Below, piece after piece: positions 1-10,330 of a DNA stretch of 64,000 nucleotides. Under the pieces are notes generated by a model that had not been told where the DNA came from, did no database searches, and saw nothing but the letters and a program-made list of their open reading frames with translations. Both the position numbers and the translations under genes were made by a program. The stretch covers positions 5,203,501 to 5,267,500 of the forward strand of contig JAJFZO010000229.1 in assembly GCA_021397835.1 (NCBI GenBank), in the 5' to 3' direction. Position 1 is the first letter of the stretch. Every line of letters begins with the position of its first letter. The DNA is from Moringa oleifera (lineage: Eukaryota; Streptophyta; Magnoliopsida; Brassicales; Moringaceae).

Positions 1-1196
1 TTCGACCTTTAAAGTTCTCATTTGAATATTTGCTACTACCACTAAAATCTGCACCGATGGTCACTCCATCCAGGCTCATGCCCTGGGTTTTGTGGCGACC
101 ACCGCACCCTCCTACTCATTAGGGCTTGGCCCTTGCCCCAACGGTCGGGTATAGGTCGCGCGCTTCAGCGCCATCCATTTTTGGGGCTAATTGATTCAGC
201 ACGTGAGTTATTACACACTCCTTAGCAAATTTCGACTTCCATGGCCACCGTCTTGCTATCTTAATCAACCAACACCCTTTATGGGTTCTAAGTTAGCACG
301 TAGTTGGGCACCGTAACCAACTTTTGGTTCATCCTGCATTGCCAATTTTGCTTACCAAAAATGGCCCACTTGGAGCTCTCAATTCTGTAAGACAACTCAA
401 CGAAGCAGCCGCCTTGTACTACTTATTTAAAGTTTGAGAATAGGTTGAGGGCATTGCGCCCCCAATAGCTCTAATCATTGGCTTTACCTGATAGAACTCG
501 CATCTGAGCTCTAGTTATCCTGAGGGAAACTTTTGAGGAACCAGCTACTAGACGGTTCGATTAGTCTTTCACCCCTATACCTAAGTCAGACGAACGATTT
601 GCACGTCAGTATCGCTGCGGGCCTTTGTTAGAGTTTCCTCTAGCTTTGTCCCGCTCAGGCATAGTTCACCATCTTTCAAGTCTCGATAGGCATGCTCGCA
701 CTTGAACCTTTCTCAAAAGATTGAGGTTTGCCGTTGCACCCACGAGGGATCCTACCAATAAGCTTCCTTATGCCTTATGGGTTTACTCGTCCATTGACTC
801 GCATGCATGTCAGACTTCTTGGTCCATGTTTCAAGATAGTTTGTATGGGGAGCCCGCTGACCAACGTCGAAAGCACACAGGTGCCGAAGCACCACCGCAA
901 TGGCACACATTGCCAGCCAGGATCTCGACGAAGATGTCTCTGTGAGTGTATCAAAGGCTCGGGCTTAGGCCATCATCGCAATCCGCATCAGTCCATACCC
1001 CGAGTCGATCGGCGAACCGGCTCGTGGCCATTCCACATCCGACCGAGGTGCATCGCTAGCCCTCATCCGTTTCCCTCCCAATAATTTCAAGTACTCTTTG
1101 ACTTTCTTTTCAAAGTCTTTTTCATTTTTTCCTTGTAGTACTTGTTCGTTATTGGTGTCTCGCCTATATTTAGCCTTGGACAAAATTTTCCACCCT

Positions 1197-1229
<33 letters not shown>

Positions 1230-1491
1230 TGACAACGCCTAGTGGTGCGACACAGTCTGAGCGAGACGGGGCTCTCACCCTCTTCGATGCCCCTTTCTAG
1301 GGGACTTGGGCCCCAGTCCATCGCTGAGGATGCTTCTCCAGACTACAATTCGGGCACCAAGGGTGCATGATTCTCAAGCTGGACTTTTCTCGGTTCGCTC
1401 GCCGTTACTAGGGGAATCCTTGTTAGTTTCTTTTCCTTCGTTTAATGATATGCTTAAACTCAACGGATGGTCTTGCCTGACTTGGGGTCGC
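1..1491 (-). rRNA. 25S rRNA gene, 5' portion (unit 1a), cut by window edge, degenerate
   Basis: This is the 5' ~1.5 kb of a large-subunit rRNA gene, read on the minus strand. The 5' end is set where the sequence matches the usual plant 25S start (GCGACCCCAAGTCAGGC at about 1475-1491), followed on the gene strand by the TTTAAGCATAT block. Its length equals that of the same segment in the complete copy at 28100-31492, so no large deletion is visible. The rest of the gene lies left of the window. Many positions conserved in plant 25S are changed, mostly C to T or G to A. It probably belongs to a silent unit, because its partner 18S is broken. Confidence 0.93.
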
Positions 1492-1725
1492 ATCTTGATC
1501 GATCGATCATTGGGTCCGTGAGCCGCGAGTAAGTGACATGCACACGAGGGAGTACGAGGCCTTTTCTACCACCGCCAAGCTGTTACACGGCATCGCTTGA
1601 GGCTTTTTTTTAGGCCAACCATGAGCAGAAGGCACACGGGAGGCCAACATCTACCCCATGATGGTCCCTCCCCTCCCAAAAAGGATGCGGGGGGGGGGGG
1701 GGGGGGGGTTGGGGGCGATGGTGCT
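1492..1725 (-). other. ITS2 (unit 1a)
   Basis: Internal transcribed spacer between 5.8S and 25S. It contains the conserved angiosperm-like stretch around TTGGCCTCCCGTGTGCC (about 1630-1650, gene strand). It is expanded by a homopolymer G run at 1689-1708, where the other copies have only about six G. Confidence 0.85.
1689..1708 (+). repeat. poly-G tract, 20 G, inside ITS2
   Basis: An uninterrupted run of 20 G on the plus strand, then TT and five more G. The same place in units 2 and 3 reads GATGCGGGG with short runs. It could be real slippage expansion or a consensus error. Confidence 0.9.
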
Positions 1726-1884
1726 TAACACTCAGGTAGACGTGCCCTCGGCTTGATGGCTTTGCGCAACTTGTTTTCAAAGACTCGATGGTTCACTGGA
1801 TTCTACAATTCATACTAAGTGTCGCATTTCGTTACATTCTTCATCGATGCGAGAGCCAAGATATCCATTGCTAAGAGTCATTTT
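1726..1884 (-). rRNA. 5.8S rRNA gene (unit 1a), full length, mutated
   Basis: A full-length 5.8S gene of about 159 bp, in its normal place between ITS1 and ITS2. The GATGAAGAA helix and the CATCGAGTCTTTGAA segment are recognisable. The plant motif GAATTGCAGAATCC is mutated here (the gene strand reads GAATTGTAGAATCC), and several further changes lie in the 3' half, such as the segment after TTTGAA. The mature RNA pairs with 25S. With its 18S partner broken, this copy is probably not used. Confidence 0.9.
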
Positions 1885-2131
1885 TGACATCGTTTAGGGA
1901 CGACATGGTTGCCAGCCGTGCATCGAGATCGGGGCGACTAGGGCGTGTGTTTTCATTTGAGTTCCTTGGTGCATCCTGTGCTGTGGGTTTTGTTGTTGTG
2001 CGCGACGAGGGGCTTGGGCGAGAGCCCGCGCACCCTTGCAACGCGAGGTAGGATGAGGGGCTCGAGAGCCTATCGCCTCGCTGATGTGTTTACAACATGT
2101 TCGCAGGTTGTTTTGCTGAGCGAATTTTTGA
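1885..2131 (-). other. ITS1 (unit 1a)
   Basis: Spacer between 18S and 5.8S. The angiosperm ITS1 core motif is present with one change (gene strand GCACCAAGGAA near 1956-1966, against the usual GCGCCAAGGAA). The boundary with 18S is set at the conserved 18S 3' end. Confidence 0.85.
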
Positions 2132-2140
2132 CAATGATCA

Positions 2141-2171
<31 letters not shown>

Positions 2172-2255
2172 TGACTTCTCTTTCCTTTAAATTATAAGGT
2201 TCAGTGGACTTCTCGCGACATCGCGAGCAGCGAACCGCCCACGTCATCGCGATCT

Positions 2256-2287
<32 letters not shown>

Positions 2288-2374
2288 AGGATGGGCGGTG
2301 TGTACAAAGGGTAGGGGCATAGTCAACGTGAGCTGATGACTCACACTTACTAGGAACTCCTCGTTGAAGACCAA

Positions 2375-2422
<48 letters not shown>

Positions 2423-2489
2423 AGACCTGTTGGCCAAGGCTATAAACTTATTGAATAAATCAGTGTAGCGCACATGTCTTAAACTTCCC
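2132..2489 (-). pseudogene. 18S rRNA 3' fragment (unit 1a), broken
   Basis: The last ~350 nt of an 18S gene. The 3' end is unmistakable: on the gene strand it ends GGAATGATCATTG, preceded by the GTAGGTGAACCTACGG segment. At the decoding region (2290-2305) the universal GCCCGTC reads GCCCATC. An internal deletion of about 40 bp lies near 2475. The gene then stops within a CTTCC at about 2486 and continues as 5' ETS sequence. The upstream ~1.4 kb of 18S is missing, so this is a dead fragment. Confidence 0.92.
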
Positions 2490-3083
2490 ACATTTTTCTC
2501 ATCGATGAGGCCTTGGTAGCAGTGGTGTAACATCGTGCCCAGGCTGGCCGTGTGGCTCGCTTGATGCTAACAGCCGACGATCTTGTCGTGGATCATGCTG
2601 CACAATGAGTCTGCCTAGGCAAGCATAAGCGTCGAGATCCAACCCCGCGTTTGCTGCCTCGAGGGCCTGCGATGAAGCATTCCGCATGCTCGAAATCTCC
2701 CCAGTGATTTGGCCCTTGCGTACCATGCATCATCGTTAGCTTCGCTGCCCACACCGTCGAGCTTTTCTAGCCATATCCTAGCTCATTATCCCATGATTTT
2801 ACTCGTTTTGTTGCCCATAGTTTATCGAATTTCATTTCCCACATTTTCCCCACTCCGTGGGCTACTGATCGGGCATCCTACAGTCTTTGACTGATGTCAT
2901 CGGCCGCCTGCCTACCAGCGGTGGTGGCCGCCATAGCCATGCACCATCGGCCGGATGGGTAAGGTAGCAAGCCGCCCTACCCATACCATGCGCACTGGGT
3001 TCCCTAAGCCCAGGGCCTGCCTATGTGGGACGGCCTAGGGGGAGCACGCATGACCTGTTGGCACCCAGCAAGCATGGTGACCA
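2490..3083 (-). other. 5' ETS of the miniature unit 1a spacer, one ~320 bp ETS repeat
   Basis: The sequence matches the 5' external transcribed spacers of units 1b and 3. It has one copy of the ~320 bp ETS repeat (starting GATGAGGCCTTGG near 2504 and ending near 2830), then the promoter-proximal ETS with the GGGCAAGGCAGCAAG-like block (about 2958-2975). It is joined directly to an internal point of 18S, so the 18S-proximal ETS is missing. Confidence 0.8.
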
Positions 3084-3099
3084 CCTCCCCCCTAAAGAG
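3084..3099 (-). promoter_or_regulatory. candidate RNA polymerase I transcription start site (unit 1a)
   Basis: The gene strand reads CTCTTTAGGGGGGAGG. This resembles the plant Pol I initiator (TATATA-purine-GGGG) with a weakened TATA-like half. It lies exactly between an AT-rich upstream block and ETS sequence, and recurs at 7993-8009 and 34921-34936. The start itself is inferred, not shown. Confidence 0.5.
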
Positions 3100-3430
3100 T
3101 CTTCAATGAAATTTGACTCCCGATAAGAGAAAACATCAATAGGTTTGAGCAGTCATAATTGGTCTAAAAAATTACTTACCTGGAATTTTGAGCTGAAACT
3201 TTGCACATAAATGGAGATTAATCATATCTACCACTAGAAAAAATTTCAGAATCTTTTGAGCACCAATTTTTTTAATGAATTTTCTACAACCAAAATTTGA
3301 AAAAATCATCAAAAATAACCCGTGAGTGGAAATGATCCCTCACTTCAGGGGCAGACTCCTCATGAATTACAAGATTTAATTGAGTCATTTTGGGACAAAT
3401 TTTGTGATGAAAAGACTGTCAATTCATACC
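3100..3430 (-). promoter_or_regulatory. AT-rich block upstream of the Pol I start (unit 1a)
   Basis: An AT-rich stretch in an otherwise GC-rich spacer, conserved in position and sequence with 8010-8330 and 34937-35275. It sits just upstream of the candidate start site, as the rDNA promoter does in plants. This copy keeps the segment near 3255-3285 that is deleted in the 8010-8330 copy. Confidence 0.6.
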
Positions 3431-3710
3431 AATTTTGCAAGTGGGCATTGCAGCCAACAAGCTAGGGCAGTTGTGCCTCTGCTTGGACCATGGTGCATGT
3501 TGGCTGCCCTGTCCAATGCACCTCCAGCCACCCTATGGCTAACCTCAGAGTCCATCACAACTAGGGGACATGGGCAAGCCCACCTTGCCCATGAAATCAA
3601 CGCCCATAGCACATGTCGAGCCTCATAGCATGCTTGTGGCAGGCTCGCTTGGGGCGCCCCTGGCAAGGTTAGCACCGTGCTTACTGAGTACTACTGTGGA
3701 ACCTCTGGCT
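3431..3710 (-). other. non-repeated spacer between promoter block and ~180 bp repeats (unit 1a)
   Basis: About 280 bp of spacer conserved with 8331-8610 and 35276-35500. It does not fit the ~180 bp monomer consensus. No gene is seen. Confidence 0.6.
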
Positions 3711-4288
3711 TGCACACTGGGCACCATGTCGAGGGGCAGGGACGAGGGACCTGGCTCATGATGGGTGCCTATGGCTTAGCTGGCGCACCCACCGCTGCAA
3801 CACGCTAGGCTAGCAGGCCACGCCGTGCCTACTAGGGGCTGCCAAGGCATGCCTCCCGTGCCCAGGGTCTGTGGGATGCAGATCCCCTGGCTCGCTCGCT
3901 GGGCAATAAGTCGAGCTGCAGGGATGAGGGGGCTGGCTAGCGATGGGTGCCCGTGGCCTGGCTAGCCTACTTACCATGCCGTGCCCGTTGGGCAAGCAGC
4001 CCATGTCGTGCCCGCCTGGGGTTACCGAGGCATTCCTCCCATGCCTAGTGTCCGTGCGACGAGCTCCCCTGGGTCGCTCACTAGGCACCATGTCAAGGGG
4101 TAGGGACTAGGGGACTGGCTCACGATGAGCGCCCGTGGCTTGGCAGCCACGGCCACTGCTACCGCACGCTGGGCTAACAGGCCACGCCGTGCCTACTGAG
4201 AGCTGCCGAGGCATGCCTCCTGTGCCCAGGGTGCGTGCGATGTGGCTCCCTTGGCTCGCTCGCTAGGGCAATAAGTCGAGGGGCAGAG
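3711..4288. repeat. short array of ~180 bp IGS tandem repeats (about 3 monomers)
   Basis: GC-rich monomers with the array hallmarks GGGCGCCCGTGGCC, CATGCCGTGCCTGCTGGGG-like and GTCGAGGGGCAGGGAC. The array ends at about 4288 by running directly into the 3' end of a 5.8S gene, so both 25S and nearly all of ITS2 of the next unit are missing. Confidence 0.85.
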
Positions 4289-4299
4289 GCAACGGTGCT

Positions 4300-4458
4300 T
4301 GACACCCAAGCAGACGTGCCCTCGACCTGATGGCTTCGAGCGCAACTTGCATTCAAAGACTCGATGGTTCACGATATTATGCAATTCACACCAAGTATCG
4401 CATTTGCTACGTTCTTCATCGATGAGGGAGCCAAGATATCCATTGCCGAGAGTTATTT
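4300..4458 (-). rRNA. 5.8S rRNA gene (unit 1b), full length but displaced
   Basis: A full-length 5.8S of about 159 bp, recognised by its 5' CTCTCGGCAA block (gene strand, near 4442-4451), the GATGAAGAACGTAGC segment and the 3' GCACGTCTGC segment. One base is missing from the GCGAAATGC segment and there are scattered substitutions. Its 3' side abuts ~180 bp IGS repeats instead of ITS2 and 25S. No mature large-subunit RNA could be made from this unit. Confidence 0.9.
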
Positions 4459-4540
4459 TAGACATCATTTAGGGACGACACGATCGCCAGCTGCGCACAA
4501 AGATCGAGGCGACTGGGGACTGCTTTTTCACTCGACTAGG
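4459..4540 (-). other. ITS1 remnant (unit 1b)
   Basis: Only the 5.8S-proximal ~80 bp of ITS1 is left, ending near CACTCGA at 4529-4535. It joins an internal position of 18S, so the rest of ITS1 and the 18S 3' end are deleted. Confidence 0.8.
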
Positions 4541-4997
4541 AGCTGATGAGTTGCGCTTACTAGGAATTCTTTATTAAAGACCAACAATTGCAATGATCTA
4601 TCCCTATCACGATGAAATTTCAAAGATTACTCGGGCTTGTTAGCCAAGGCTATAAGCTCGTTGAATACATCAGTGTAGCGTGCGTGCGGGCCAGAACATC
4701 TAAGGGAATCACACACATGTTATTGCGTCAAACTTCCTTGGACTAAACGGCAATAGTCCCTCTAAGAAGCCGGTCGTGGAGCGTCACCTCCACGTAGCTA
4801 GTTAGAAGGCTGAGGTCTCATTCGTTAACGACATTAACCAGACAAATTACTTTACCATCTAAGAATGGTCATGCACCACCACCCATAAAATCAAGAAAGA
4901 GGTCTTAGTCTGTCAATCCTTACTATGTCTGGACCAGGTAAGTTTTCTCGTGTTGAGTCAAACTAAGCCACAGGCTCCACTCTTAGTGGTGTCCTTT

Positions 4998-5039
<42 letters not shown>

Positions 5040-5171
5040 TAGAACCCAAAGACTTTAATTTTTCATAAGGTGCCAACGGAGTCCTAAAAATAACATCTCC
5101 TGATCCCTGGTCGACATCGTTTATGCTTGAGACTAGGACGGTATCTGATCATCTTTGAGCCCCCAACTTTT

Positions 5172-5218
<47 letters not shown>

Positions 5219-6151
5219 TGTCTTTCATAAATCTAAGAATTTCACCTCTAACTATGAAATACGAATGCCCTCGACTGTCCTTGTTAATCATTACTTCGAT
5301 CCCGAAGGCCAACAGAATAGTATCGAAATCCTATGATGTTATCCCTTGCTAATGTATTCAGAGCGTAGGCTTGCTTTGAGCACTCTAATTTCTTCAAAGT
5401 AATAACGCCGAAGGCACGACCCGACCAATTAAGGCCAGGAGCATGTTGCCGGCAGTAGGGATGAGCCAACCGGTGCACACCGTAGGTGGATCGACCAACC
5501 CTTCCCAAGGTCTAACTATGCGCTTTTTAACTGCAAACAACTTAAATATACACTATTGAAGCTGGAATTACCGCGGCTGTTGGCACTAGGCTTGCCCTCC
5601 AATGGATCTTCGTTAAGGGATTTAGATTATACTCACTCTAATTGCCAGACTCGAAGAGCCCAGCATTGTTATTTATTGTCACTACCTCCCCAAGTCAAGA
5701 TTAGGTAATTTACACGCCTGCTGCCTTCCTTGGATGTGGTAGCCATTTCTCAGGCTCCCTCTCCAGAATCGAACCCTAATTCTCTGTCACACATCACCAT
5801 CATAGTAGGCAACTATCTTACCATCGATAGTTAATAGGGCAAAAATTTGAATGATGCATCGCCGGCACGATGGCCTTACGATCCATTGAGTTTATCATGA
5901 ATAATCAGAGCAATGGGTGAAGCCCACGTTGACCTTTTATCTAATAAATGTGCCCCTTCCAGAAATCAAGGTTTGTTGCACATATTAGCTCTAGAATCAC
6001 TACGGTTATCCGAGTAGTAGGTACCATCAAAAAAACTATAACTGATTTAATGAGCCATTCGCAGTTTCACAGTTTGAATTAGTTCATACTTACACATGCA
6101 TGGCTTAATCTTTAAGACAAGCATATGACTACTGGCAAGATCAACCAGGTA
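4541..6151 (-). rRNA. 18S rRNA gene (unit 1b), lacks the 3' ~197 nt, degenerate
   Basis: A small-subunit rRNA gene on the minus strand. The 5' end is clear (ACCTGGTTGATCTTGCCAGT at about 6131-6150, against the usual TGATCCTGCCAG). It is 1611 bp long; the other copies imply about 1808, so only the 3' end is lost. That end carries the decoding region and the final helix. The 530 loop (5565-5586) reads GCCAACAGCC instead of GCCAGCAGCC. The deletion also removes the 18S/ITS1 processing site. It is a pseudogene, followed upstream by the longest 5' ETS of the window. Confidence 0.93.
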
Positions 6152-7992
6152 GTATCCTTCGAGACGTCACGCCAACTAGGACTGAAGCATGCTGTAAGGC
6201 TCGCTGAGGCCAAAGCTGTTGCGGTCATTGTTCAAAATTAATGGGATGTGGGATAAATGCTTTTGCTTAGACAGGCAGAGGTCGAGCCCACTCCTGTCAT
6301 AACATTTTTTTGCACTCGAAGGGACGATCGAGCATCTGTGTGCCAAAGCAACGGCATACCGAAGCAAGTTGCGCTTGGAGCATGAGGCCCAACTGAGGTT
6401 TCCACCCAGGCCCGCGAGGGACATGGTGCAAAGATAGTCGACTCGAATCATCGAATTTCGTTTGTGAAGGCACACGATACAGGGTCCCGATGTGACCCAC
6501 GAAAAGCCAACGTATGGCTCAAGGTTGAGCTTAAAGCAACGTGCTAGCCAATAGTTCGATTGGGGGAGCATGGAGCCTGCCAACGCATATGACTAGATCA
6601 CCACTCACACACCGCACATACAAATGGGCAGCAACAGCATCAAACAAGTTGCAAGCGAATGAGTGAAAGGGCCATCGATCTTGCAGGTCATTGAGGGTCA
6701 CCGTAACCAAGCCGCTAAGCACAAAATTGTTTCGATAGCGAGGGAAGATTCTTCGATGGCAAAGGACCATTGATGAGGCCTTGGCAGCAAGGGTGCCACG
6801 CGGTGCCCAGGCTGGCCGTGTGGGTCGCTCGGTGCTAACAGTCGACGATCGTGTTGTCGATCGCGCTGCGCAATGAGTCTGCCTCGACAAGTCTGAGCGT
6901 TAGGATCCGCCACCTCCAGGGCCTGCGATGAAGCACTCTGCATGCTCGAAATCCCTCTAGTGATTTGGCCTTTGCATAGCATGCATCATCGTTAGCTTCG
7001 CCGCCCATACCGTCATCTTGTCTAGCCATATCCCAGCTTATTATCCCATGATTTAGTAGATTTTGCTTCCCACGTTTTTCCCACCGATGAGGCCTTGGCA
7101 GCAGTGGTTCACGTCGTGCCCAGGCTGGCCGTGTGGGTCGCTCGATGCTAACGACCGACGATCGTGTCGTTGATCACGCTGCACAACGAGTCCGCCTCGG
7201 CAAGTTTGAGCGTCAGGATGCAACCCCCGTGTCCACCACCTCGAGGGCCTGCGATGAAGCACTTTGCATGCTAGAAATCTCCCCAGCGATTTGGCCCTTG
7301 CGTAGCATGCATCATTGTTAGCTTCACTGCCCAAACTATCGTGCTTGTCTAGCCACATCCTAGCTCATTATCCCACGATTTAGTGGATTTTATTTTGCAC
7401 GTTTTTTCCACTGATGAGGCCTTGACAACAGTGGTTCACACCGTGCCTAGGCTAGCCGTGTGGCTTGCTCGATGCTAACGGCCGACGATCGTGTCATTGA
7501 TCGCACTACGCAATGAGTCCGCCTAGGCAAGCTTGAGCATCGGGATCCAATCCTACATCTGCCACCTCTAGGGCCTACGATGAAGCACTTCGCAAGCTTG
7601 AAATTCCCCTAGCGATTTGGCCCTCGCGTAGCATGCATCATTGTTAGCTTCATCGCCCACACCGCCGAGCTTGTCTAGCAACATCCCAGCTCATTATCCC
7701 ATAATTTTTATCATTTTATTGCCCACAATTTAGTGGATTTCGTTTCCCACATTTTCCCCACTCCATTGGCTACTGATCGGGCATCCCACACTCTTCGACC
7801 GATGTCGCCGACCGCTTGCCTGTCGGCGGTGGTGGTCGTCACAGCCACGCACCATTGGCTAGATGGGCAAGGCAGCAAGCTGCCTTACCCAAGCCATGTG
7901 CACTAGGTTTCCCAAGCCCAGCGCTTGCTCATGTGAGATCGGTAGGGTGAAGCACACATGGCCCGTTGGCACCCAGCAAGCTAGGTGACCAC
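6152..7992 (-). other. 5' ETS (unit 1b, spacer type A)
   Basis: About 1.84 kb between the candidate Pol I start and 18S. The 18S-proximal ~550 bp is shared with unit 3. The middle holds the ~320 bp repeats (listed separately) and the distal part the conserved promoter-proximal ETS. Type A ETS copies share variants near 18S (CAACTAGGACT at 6172-6182) that differ from type B (CAATTAGGACC). Confidence 0.8.
6770..7715. repeat. ~320 bp ETS tandem repeats, three copies
   Basis: Three tandem copies begin GATGAGGCCTTGG-like at about 6772, 7085 and 7413, with spacings of about 313 and 327 bp; the last is partial. The same unit occurs once in unit 1a (2504) and about once in unit 3 (34380-34660). Each copy ends in an AT-rich TTATCCCA(C/T)GATTTAGT-like segment. 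Confidence 0.85.
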
Positions 7993-8009
7993 CTCTCCCC
8001 TAAACAGTC
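7993..8009 (-). promoter_or_regulatory. candidate RNA polymerase I transcription start site (unit 1b)
   Basis: The gene strand reads TGTTTAGGGGAGAGG. It aligns with the candidate start sites of units 1a and 3 and is flanked by the same ETS and AT-rich blocks. The TATA-like half is degenerate. Confidence 0.5.
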
Positions 8010-8330
8010 TTAAATGATATTTCACACCCGACAAGAGGAAACATCAATTTGTCTGAGCCATCATAATGGGTCTAAAAATTTATTTACTTGAAATTTTGAG
8101 CTGAAATTTTGTACATACATGGAGAATAATCATATCTGCCACCATAAAAAATTTCAGAATTTTCTACACCCAAAAATTAAAAAAATCATCAAAAATAGCC
8201 CGTGAGTTAAAATGATCCTAAACTTCAAGGGCAGTCTCCTTATGAATTACACGATTTATTTGAGTCATTTTGGGACCAATTCCATGATGAAAAGACAGTC
8301 AATTCACATAAATTTTGCAATTGAGCATTG
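8010..8330 (-). promoter_or_regulatory. AT-rich block upstream of the Pol I start (unit 1b)
   Basis: The same AT-rich block as at 3100-3430 and 34937-35275. This copy has lost about 28 bp at about 8160, between CAGAA and TTTTCTACA. Confidence 0.6.
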
Positions 8331-8610
8331 CGACCTACAGGCTGGGGCAGCTGTGCCTCTGCTTGGCCTAGCGTGTAAGCTGGCTGCCCTGTCCAATGCA
8401 CCTCCAGCCACCCCATGGCTGCCCTCAGGGTCCATCACAGCTAGGGGACATGGCCAAGCCCAGCTTGCCCATGAAATCAACGCCCACAGCACGTGTCGAG
8501 CCTCATAACATGCTCGTGGCAAGCTCGCGTGGGGCGCCCCTAGCAAGGCTGGCGTCGTGCCTGCTGGGGACTGCCGTGGCTCCTCTGGCTTGCATACTGG
8601 GTAGTAATTC
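8331..8610 (-). other. non-repeated spacer between promoter block and repeats (unit 1b)
   Basis: Aligns with 3431-3710 and 35276-35500. GC-rich, no gene seen. Confidence 0.6.
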
Positions 8611-10330
8611 TAGGGGCAGGGATGAGGGGGCCGGCTCACGATTACAACCCGTGGCCTCGCAAGCGCGCCCACCGCTCTGCACGCTGGGAAAGAAGCCCAT
8701 GCTGTGCAACCTGGTGGCTGCCAAGGCGTGCCTCTCGTGACTAGGGTCCGTGTGACACGGCTCCCTTGGCTCACACGCTGGGCACTATGTCGAGGGGCAG
8801 GGAGGAGAGGGCCTGCTTGCGATGGGCGCCTGTGGCCTCGCTAGCGCGCCCACCGCTCTTGCACACTGGGCAAGAAGCTCATGCCATGCAACCTGGTGGC
8901 CGTCAAGGCATTCCTCCGTTGCCTAGGGTCCGTGCGACATGGTTCCCCAGGCTCTCTCACTGGGCACTATGTCGAGGGGCAGGGACGAGGGGTCGGCTGA
9001 GATGGGAGCCAATCACCTGGCAAGCACGCCCACCACTCTCGCACGCTGGGCAAGAAGCCCATGCCGTGCAACCTGGTGGCTGCCGAGGAGTGCCTCCTGT
9101 GCCCTAGGTCGCTCACTGGGCACTATGTCGAGGGGCAAGAACGAGGGGGCCGGCTTACTATAGGAACTTGTGGCTTGGAAAATGCGCCCACTGCTCCCAT
9201 ACACTGGGCAAGAAGCCTATGCCGTGCAACCTGGTGGCTGCCAAGGGGTGCTTCCCGTGCCCAGGGTCCATGCAACGCGGCTCCCTCGGCTCGCTCTCTA
9301 GGCACTATATCGAGGGGCAGGGACGTGGTGGCTAGTTCTCGATGGAAGCCCGAGGCCTGGCAAGCACGCCCACCGCTCTCGTGCACTAGGCTAGAAACCC
9401 ATGCTGTGCAACCTGGTAGATGCTAAGGCGTGCCTCTCGTGCCTAGGGTCCTGGCGACGTGGCTCCTCTGGCTCGCTCACCTGTGCACTATGTCGAGGGG
9501 TAGGGACGAGGGGGCCGGCTCACGATAGGAGCTTGTGGCTTGGAAAGCGCACCCACCGCTCCTGCACGTTGGGTAAGAAGCCCATGCCGTGCAACCTGGT
9601 GGCTGCCAAGGCGTGTCTCTCGTGCCCATGGTTCGTGCGACATGGCTCCCCTAGCTCGCGCGCTAGGCACTGTCTCGAGGAACAGAGAGAAAGGGCTAGC
9701 TCGCGATGGGCTCCCGTGGCCTGACTAGCGTGCTCACTGCTCCCTCACGCTGGGCAAGAAGCCCATGCCACACAACCTGGTTACTGCCGAGGCATGCCTC
9801 GCATGCCCAGGGTCTGGGCAATGCGGCTCCTTTGGCTCGCTCGCTGGGAACTATGTCGAGGGGCAGGGACAAGGGGACTGGCTTGCGATGGGAGCCTGTC
9901 GCCTGGCAAGCGCGCCCACCACTCCTACATGCTAGGCAAGAAACCCATGCCGTGCAACCTTGTGGCTGCCAAGGCGTCCCTCTTGTGCTAGGGTCAATGC
10001 GATGCGGCTCCCCTAGCTCGCTCGCTGCGCACTATGTCGAGGGGCAAGGATGAGGGGGTCGGTTCACGATGGGAGCCCGTGGTCGGGCAAGTATGTCTTC
10101 CACTCCCGCACGCTGGGCAAGAAGCCCATGCCATGCAACCTGGTGGCTGCCAAGGCGTGCCTCTCATGCCCAGGGTTTGAGTGACATGGCTCCCTCGGCT
10201 CGCACGCTGGGCACTATGTGGAGGGACAAGGACGAGGGGGCGTGCTCACGACGGGTGCCAGTGGCCTGGCTAGCATGCCTACCACTCCCGTACGCTGGGC
10301 AAGAAGCCCAGGCCGTGCCTGCTGGGGGCT
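8611..10330. repeat. ~180 bp IGS repeats, promoter-proximal subfamily
   Basis: About nine monomers share the variant core AAGAAGCCCATGCCGTGCAA followed by CCTGGTGGCTGCC (for example near 8692, 8870, 9052, 9209, 9577, 9940, 10120). The bulk of the array instead has AAGCAGCCCATGCCGTGCCT then GCTGGGGGCTGCC. Spacing is about 180 bp, with one short step of about 157 bp (9052 to 9209). Unit 3 does not have this subfamily next to its promoter; isolated relatives occur near 25020 and 54010-54060. Confidence 0.85.

Noticed and set aside
2490..4540. A 2 kb block interrupting 18S considered as a group I intron or an R-type rDNA retrotransposon.
   Set aside because: It is made of ETS, promoter, IGS repeat and 5.8S sequence in natural order; no intron core or reverse transcriptase is seen, and flanking 18S sequence is duplicated.
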